Source: a bacterium HR27 (GTDB taxonomy: Bacteria > Chloroflexota > Chloroflexia > Thermomicrobiales > Thermomicrobiaceae). Taken from it: 8,354 bases of DNA. The stretch spans positions 1-8,354 of the forward strand of contig BEID01000041.1 in assembly GCA_002898975.1 (NCBI GenBank), read 5' to 3'. Numbering within the stretch: position 1 is the stretch's first letter; each line of letters opens with the position of its first letter. Positions 5,246-8,354 of this stretch are shown piece after piece. The position numbers and the translations under genes are program-made. The notes below the pieces were generated by a model. It searched no databases. It was not told the origin of the DNA and saw only the letters and a list, made by a program, of their open reading frames with translations.

Positions 5246-6629
5246 TCTCGCTCGCGAACTCCGCCTCCGTCTCGGTGAGCGCCTCGTCGATGATCGTCAC
5301 GATCCGGTCGATCTCCTCTTTCGTCACGACGAGGGGCGGAGCCACGTGGACGATCTCCCACACCCGTGTCAAGAGACCCTTTTCGTTCATCCGTCGCTCG
5401 AGCGCCTTGACGAACGCACTGTTCCGTGGCCACTTTTCCTTTGTCGACTTGCTCTTAACGAGTTCGATCCCGCACATCAGTCCGAGGCCTCGCACATCAC
5501 CGACCGTCGGGTGGCGCAGCAAACCGCGCAGCTGTTCGAGCAGGTAAGCACCCTTCTCGGCACTCTGCTCGACAAGGCCTTCGCGGTCGAAGATTTCCAA
5601 GTTCTTCAGCGCAGCAGCCGCTGCGACAGCGTGCCCGCCGAAAGTCAGGAGGTGGCCCAGTGGCACTTCCTTCTGCTCCTGGAAGACTTCGAAGACGCTA
5701 TCACGGACGGCCACAGCACCCATCGGCGCGTAGCCGGAGGTAATCCCCTTGGCCATCGTCATCAGGTCGGGTACGACCCCGAAATGCTCGGCCGCGAACA
5801 TCTTGCCGGTTCGACCGAATCCGTTGATGACCTCGTCCATGATGAGCAACACGCCGTACTTATCGCAGATCTCCCGTAAACGCTGCCAGTACTTCGGCGA
5901 TGGAACATGAACCCCGTTCGAGGTCGAGATCGGCTCACCGATCACCGCCGCGACGGTTTCCGGATCCTGATAGAGAATTTCCTGCTCCACGTAGTTGGCG
6001 CACATGAGGTCGCCTTCTTCACCTTCGAGCCCGAAATCGTTGCGATAACGGTTCGGCGACGGAACATAGTAGACGCCGTACATGAAAGGCCCGAAGAACT
6101 TCTCGTTGCGGGACTGTGTCAGCGACATCGCACCGTAGGTCATGCCGTGGTAGCTGCCGCGCCGTGCGATGATCTTATAGCGCTTCGGGAACCCGCGCAT
6201 CGCCTGCACCTGCTTGGCGATCTTGATGGCGCTTTCGACCGCCTCCGAGCCACCCGAGCAGAAGAACACCCGGTTCAGATCGCCCGGGAGACGCTGCGCC
6301 AGCTCGTGTGCCAACCGCACCGTCGGAACCGTCGTATGATTCGCCGAGGAGACGTAAGCGATCTTCGCGGCCTGCTCAGCCATGGCTTCCGCGATCTCGC
6401 GCCGTCCGTGCCCAGCATTCACGACCCACAGACCGGAAAGTCCGTCGATGTACTCGCGCCCGTACACGTCGACGAGTGTGCTGCCATAGGCCCGCTCGAA
6501 GACTCGGAAACCGCGCTCTTCGGCCAGCCTGATCCACTCGGCGGAATGGATCCAGACATGCTTGAGCGCCTCCTGCTCGAAGTCGACGGCAGTTTGCGGC
6601 TCGGGATGCACTTTCACCTGCTCGGTCAT
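5235..6629 (-). CDS. Class III PLP-dependent aminotransferase (omega-transaminase type), 464 aa
   Basis: Full-length fold-type I aminotransferase, class III. It would move an amino group from an omega-amino acid, amine or similar donor to a keto acid such as pyruvate, in the cytosol. Visible motifs are YIDGLSGLWVVNAGHGR (residues 60-76), VFFCSGGSEAVESAIKIA (121-138, cofactor phosphate site), GSYHGMTYGA (158-167, Tyr stacking on PLP), IMDEVINGFGRTGK (263-276, D265 for the pyridine nitrogen), and TMAKGITSGYAPMGAV (291-306) with K294 as the Schiff-base lysine. THGH-like and AAAALKNLEI segments follow. The pattern is closest to beta-alanine/taurine/putrescine:pyruvate transaminases; the donor cannot be fixed from sequence. 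The ATG at 6629 is preferred over 6764 because GGGGGTG lies 5 nt upstream and the extra 45 residues look non-coding. Its 3' end overlaps the SCO remnant by 11 bp, tail to tail. No terminator is evident. Confidence 0.9.
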   Translation of the reverse strand: MTEQVKVHPEPQTAVDFEQEALKHVWIHSAEWIRLAEERGFRVFERAYGSTLVDVYGREYIDGLSGLWVVNAGHGRREIAEAMAEQAAKIAYVSSANHTTVPTVRLAHELAQRLPGDLNRVFFCSGGSEAVESAIKIAKQVQAMRGFPKRYKIIARRGSYHGMTYGAMSLTQSRNEKFFGPFMYGVYYVPSPNRYRNDFGLEGEEGDLMCANYVEQEILYQDPETVAAVIGEPISTSNGVHVPSPKYWQRLREICDKYGVLLIMDEVINGFGRTGKMFAAEHFGVVPDLMTMAKGITSGYAPMGAVAVRDSVFEVFQEQKEVPLGHLLTFGGHAVAAAAALKNLEIFDREGLVEQSAEKGAYLLEQLRGLLRHPTVGDVRGLGLMCGIELVKSKSTKEKWPRNSAFVKALERRMNEKGLLTRVWEIVHVAPPLVVTKEEIDRIVTIIDEALTETEAEFASEITD

Positions 6630-6970
6630 TCGACACCCCCATGTGTCCTCAACCAGTCGGTTTGCGGAACGTACCTCTCGATCGGAGGGGTCTCGCTTCT
6701 CACCCACCGATCCGCACCTGGCAGTGTCACACAAGAAGTGGATGACGACAAGCTGCTCGCTCATGCGACCCTAATCGGCATGTTCGCGATGAATGTGCGC
6801 TGGAATCGACCGATAATCGCAGCATCGCATCGTTGGCATCTTCTCGATTCGAGTCTGTGCACTGCTGTGTTCGGTGCACGCTGCGACGCCATCCAGGCAC
6901 CGCCTGCTCGCTTGCATACAGCACCGGATCGTGGCTATCCTTCAGCCCTGAAGGAAAACGACGGAAGGTC
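6630..6970. other. Divergent intergenic region, aminotransferase side
   Basis: This is the first half of a 721-bp spacer between divergent genes. It contains no ORF with a domain or plausible ribosome binding site. A promoter for the aminotransferase should lie here; the best I see on the minus strand is TTGTCG-N17-GACACT, whose -10 is poor. Paired GTGCAC palindromes (6857-6862 and 6874-6879) could form a 6-bp stem with an 11-nt loop. The clearest structure is the palindrome at 6939-6954, listed separately. Confidence 0.4.
6939..6954. promoter_or_regulatory. 16-bp perfect palindrome upstream of the gltB promoter (candidate operator)
   Basis: CCTTCAGCCCTGAAGG is CCTTCAG, a CC centre, then CTGAAGG, a dyad with 7-bp arms. 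It ends 16 bp before the -35 hexamer at 6971, where an activator or repressor of the leader promoter could bind. No T-run follows on either strand, so it is not a canonical terminator. The binding protein is unknown. Confidence 0.45.
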
Positions 6971-6999
6971 TTGCGCTCACCTTGCCTGCCTGCTATAGT
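6971..6999 (+). promoter_or_regulatory. Sigma-70 type promoter driving the gltB leader
   Basis: TTGCGC (6971-6976), a 17-bp spacer, and TATAGT (6994-6999), which is preceded by TGC and so is an extended -10. This is the best housekeeping promoter match in the window. Transcription would start near 7006, leaving a leader of about 345 nt before the gltB start at 7351. Confidence 0.65.
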
Positions 7000-7027
7000 A
7001 GCGAGCTGAAGTCCTCGATGCGTTGCC

Positions 7028-7041
7028 CGCGCAATGGCGCG
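7028..7041 (+). other. Leader hairpin near the predicted transcript 5' end
   Basis: CGCGC (7028-7032), loop AATG, GCGCG (7037-7041): a perfect 5-bp GC stem with a tetraloop, about 20 nt into the predicted transcript and just ahead of the strong Shine-Dalgarno of the small leader ORF. It may stabilise the 5' end; no riboswitch class was recognised. Confidence 0.35.
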
Positions 7042-7065
7042 CGAGCGGTGGAGGAGGAAGGTACG

Positions 7066-7173
7066 ATGGCTGCAACGGTGCGGCTTCACTGTCCGGCAAC
7101 GAATCGCAGTGCTTCCCCAACGAGTTCCCCGAAGAGGCCAACACCTCGCGATCGTGTGCTGAGGTTGATGTAA
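7066..7173 (+). CDS. Possible 35-codon leader ORF upstream of gltB
   Basis: A 35-codon ORF, starting MAATVRLHCPATNR and ending VLRLM before TAA (7171-7173). The case for translation is its signal: AGGAGG (7052-7057) within a longer purine run, 8 nt before the ATG, downstream of the best promoter of the window. The peptide is rich in Pro, Ser, Thr and Arg, has no signal peptide or domain, and has no run of Gln or Glu codons of the sort expected in a classical nitrogen attenuator. It is in the same frame as gltB, and the frame stays open from the TAA to the gltB ATG, 59 codons later. It could be a leader peptide, a remnant, or chance. Confidence 0.35.
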   Translation: MAATVRLHCPATNRSASPTSSPKRPTPRDRVLRLM

Positions 7174-7236
7174 CCATCGCCTCGCAACGAGCCTGTCGCT
7201 TCCGCATGGCAACCAGATTCGAACGGTGACGCTCAA

Positions 7237-7257
7237 AACGAGAAACCGCTCCTCGTT
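7237..7257 (+). other. Leader hairpin, gltB 5' region
   Basis: AACGAG (7237-7242) and CTCGTT (7252-7257) form a 6-bp stem with a 9-nt loop, between the leader ORF and gltB. It has no following T-tract. The stem is modest and could be chance; it is listed because it lies in the same untranslated stretch as the stronger hairpin at 7304-7326. Confidence 0.3.
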
Positions 7258-7303
7258 GATCGCTGGAAAGAGACGAGACGGATCCGATCGAAGTCGCTCC
7301 AAG

Positions 7304-7326
7304 TCGGTGAGCGACCACCTCACTGG
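7304..7326 (+). other. Hairpin immediately upstream of the gltB ribosome binding site
   Basis: TCGGTGAG (7304-7311) pairs with CTCACTGG (7319-7326): eight pairs, two of them G-U wobbles, with a 7-nt loop. It ends just before the purine-rich GGGAAGGGAG (about 7330-7339) that serves gltB. Such a stem could modulate ribosome access. No terminator T-run follows. Confidence 0.4.
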
Positions 7327-7350
7327 AGAGGGAAGGGAGTCGAGAACGCG

Positions 7351-8354
7351 ATGAAGCGCATGACGGTGGAAGAGCGCCGACAGCACGCACCACTGTACCG
7401 CTCGGAGTACGAGCACGATGCCTGTGGAACCGGCTTCGTCGCTGACCTCAGCGGGAAGCCCAGCCACACGATCGTGCGCTACGCACTGGAAGCAGTCGTC
7501 AATCTGACCCACCGTGGTGCGGTTTCCGCCGACGCGAAGACGGGCGATGGTGCTGGTATCACAGTACAGTTGCCTCGCAAGCTGCTGGCCCGCGAGTTGG
7601 CTCGCCTGTACGGCCTCACCGTCGAGCCCGAGCGTTTGGCTGCTGGTCTCGTGTTTCTTCCGGCCAACGACCCGTCCCTTGCAGCACGGTGCAAGCAGAC
7701 ACTGACCGAAGCGCTGCACGCGCAAGGTATTGCCGACGTCTGGTGGCGGGAGGTCCCGATCGACCCGGACGTCCTGGGCCAGCAGGCACGGCAGACGATG
7801 CCGCGCATCGAGCAAGTGATCGCAGCGCGGCCAGCTGACATCGATGCGATGGAGTTCGAGCGCCGGCTCTATCTGGCTCGCCGGCAGGCCGAACGGGTCG
7901 CGAAGGAGATCGGGGCACGCGACTTCTTCGTGCCGTCGCTCTCCTGCCGAACGATCGTCTACAAGGGCTTGTTCGTCGCCCGCGATCTGGCAGCGTTCTA
8001 CGCCGATCTCCAGGATCCGCTGATGGAGAGTGCTCTCGCGCTCTTCCACCAGCGCTACAGCACGAACACTTTTCCGACCTGGCAACTGGCCCAACCGTTC
8101 CGGCGCATCGCGCACAACGGCGAGATCAATACGCTCCAGGGCAACCGGAACTGGATGCGCGCCCGTGAGCCGGAACTCTCGTCGCCGCTCTGGGGCGACC
8201 GGTTGACCGAGCTGCTCCCGCTCATCGATCCGGATGGGTCCGACTCGATGAGCCTGGACCAGGTTCTGGAGCTGCTCGAACTCTCCGGGCGCGACATCGT
8301 CCATGCAGTGGCCATGCTGATTCCGGAAGCCTGGGAACACATGGACGATCTCTC
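7351..8354 (+). CDS. gltB: Glutamate synthase large subunit, glutaminase domain (5' part only)
   Basis: The first 334 codons of glutamate synthase (GOGAT), running off the window. The full enzyme makes two glutamates from glutamine and 2-oxoglutarate, completing ammonia assimilation with glutamine synthetase in the cytosol. This part is the class II (Ntn) glutamine amidotransferase domain. EHDACGTGFVA (21-31) contains C25, the expected N-terminal nucleophile after removal of a 24-residue propeptide. THRGAVSADAKTGDGAGI (53-70), SLSCRTIVYKGLF (196-208), LFHQRYSTNTFPTW (231-244) and AHNGEINTLQGNRNWM (254-269) are textbook GltB motifs. The ATG at 7351 is chosen for GGGAAGGGAG about 11 nt upstream and a normal propeptide length; an in-frame ATG at 7360 is the alternative. 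The synthase domain and any gltD lie outside the window, so NADPH- or ferredoxin-dependence cannot be decided. Confidence 0.95.
   Translation, partial: MKRMTVEERRQHAPLYRSEYEHDACGTGFVADLSGKPSHTIVRYALEAVVNLTHRGAVSADAKTGDGAGITVQLPRKLLARELARLYGLTVEPERLAAGLVFLPANDPSLAARCKQTLTEALHAQGIADVWWREVPIDPDVLGQQARQTMPRIEQVIAARPADIDAMEFERRLYLARRQAERVAKEIGARDFFVPSLSCRTIVYKGLFVARDLAAFYADLQDPLMESALALFHQRYSTNTFPTWQLAQPFRRIAHNGEINTLQGNRNWMRAREPELSSPLWGDRLTELLPLIDPDGSDSMSLDQVLELLELSGRDIVHAVAMLIPEAWEHMDDL

Noticed and set aside
6939..6954. The palindrome read as an intrinsic terminator.
   Set aside because: The loop is tiny and no T-run follows on either strand; the plus-strand side is followed by A residues.
5907..6998. 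A 363-codon plus-strand open frame opposite the aminotransferase.
   Set aside because: The minus-strand frame carries all class III aminotransferase motifs; the plus frame has no recognisable domain or ribosome binding site.
7209..7232. ATTCGAAC resembling a tRNA T-loop.
   Set aside because: The flanking bases do not form a 5-bp T-stem on either strand, and no acceptor or anticodon arm fits around it.
6727..8340. A 537-codon open frame on the minus strand opposite gltB.
   Set aside because: It is antisense to the clear GltB glutaminase motifs, shows no domain of its own and is the usual mirror frame of GC-rich coding DNA.
1..8354. CRISPR arrays, insertion sequences, transposase genes, attachment sites.
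   Set aside because: No regularly spaced repeats, terminal inverted repeats or transposase/integrase motifs were seen.

Overview
The window is GC-rich bacterial DNA, densely coded on both strands, with GTG as well as ATG starts and good Shine-Dalgarno sequences. Protein style and gene content (a PPi-type phosphofructokinase, a FixG-like polyferredoxin beside Cu-handling proteins, GltB) are compatible with a thermophilic Chloroflexota of the Thermomicrobia type. That assignment is an impression from the translations; no rRNA or marker gene is present to prove it.

Layout. Positions 1-434 (+) hold the C-terminal third of a long-form phosphofructokinase, cut by the window edge. A small antibiotic-biosynthesis-monooxygenase-fold protein (452-745, -) converges on it. 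Divergent from that gene is an aspartate/glutamate racemase family protein (913-1653, +). Positions 1724 to about 5245 (+) form a compact, probably cotranscribed cluster for membrane copper or electron handling. Its members are a His-rich exported peptide, a YtkA-like lipoprotein with an M-x-H-x-x-M motif, a polytopic 2x[4Fe-4S] FixG/NapH-like protein, a membrane-anchored Ig-like exported protein, and a SCO1/SenC-type thioredoxin-fold gene that looks broken. Two junctions overlap (4 bp and 1 bp) and one gap is 13 bp. A class III PLP aminotransferase (5235-6629, -) converges on and overlaps the SCO remnant. A 721-bp intergenic region then carries the best promoter of the window (TTGCGC-N17-TATAGT with an extended -10), a 16-bp perfect palindrome upstream of it, and a long leader with a 35-codon ORF. 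It leads into gltB, the large subunit of glutamate synthase, whose first 334 codons are present.

How the genes fit together. The copper/redox cluster resembles modules that deliver reduced copper to membrane or periplasmic cuproenzymes such as cytochrome oxidase CuA or nitrous oxide reductase: an Fe-S membrane reductase, exported Cu-binding proteins and SCO. No such enzyme is in the window, so the client is unknown. The SCO gene has lost its second CxxxC cysteine and contains in-frame stops, so the module is either decaying or works without SCO. The racemase, aminotransferase and gltB share an amino-acid/nitrogen theme but lie on different strands and are not an operon.

The most interesting items are the decayed SCO gene, the polyferredoxin whose C-terminal half is a multi-helix membrane domain with an H-x-x-x-H pair instead of the usual FixG C-terminal domain, and the structured gltB leader.
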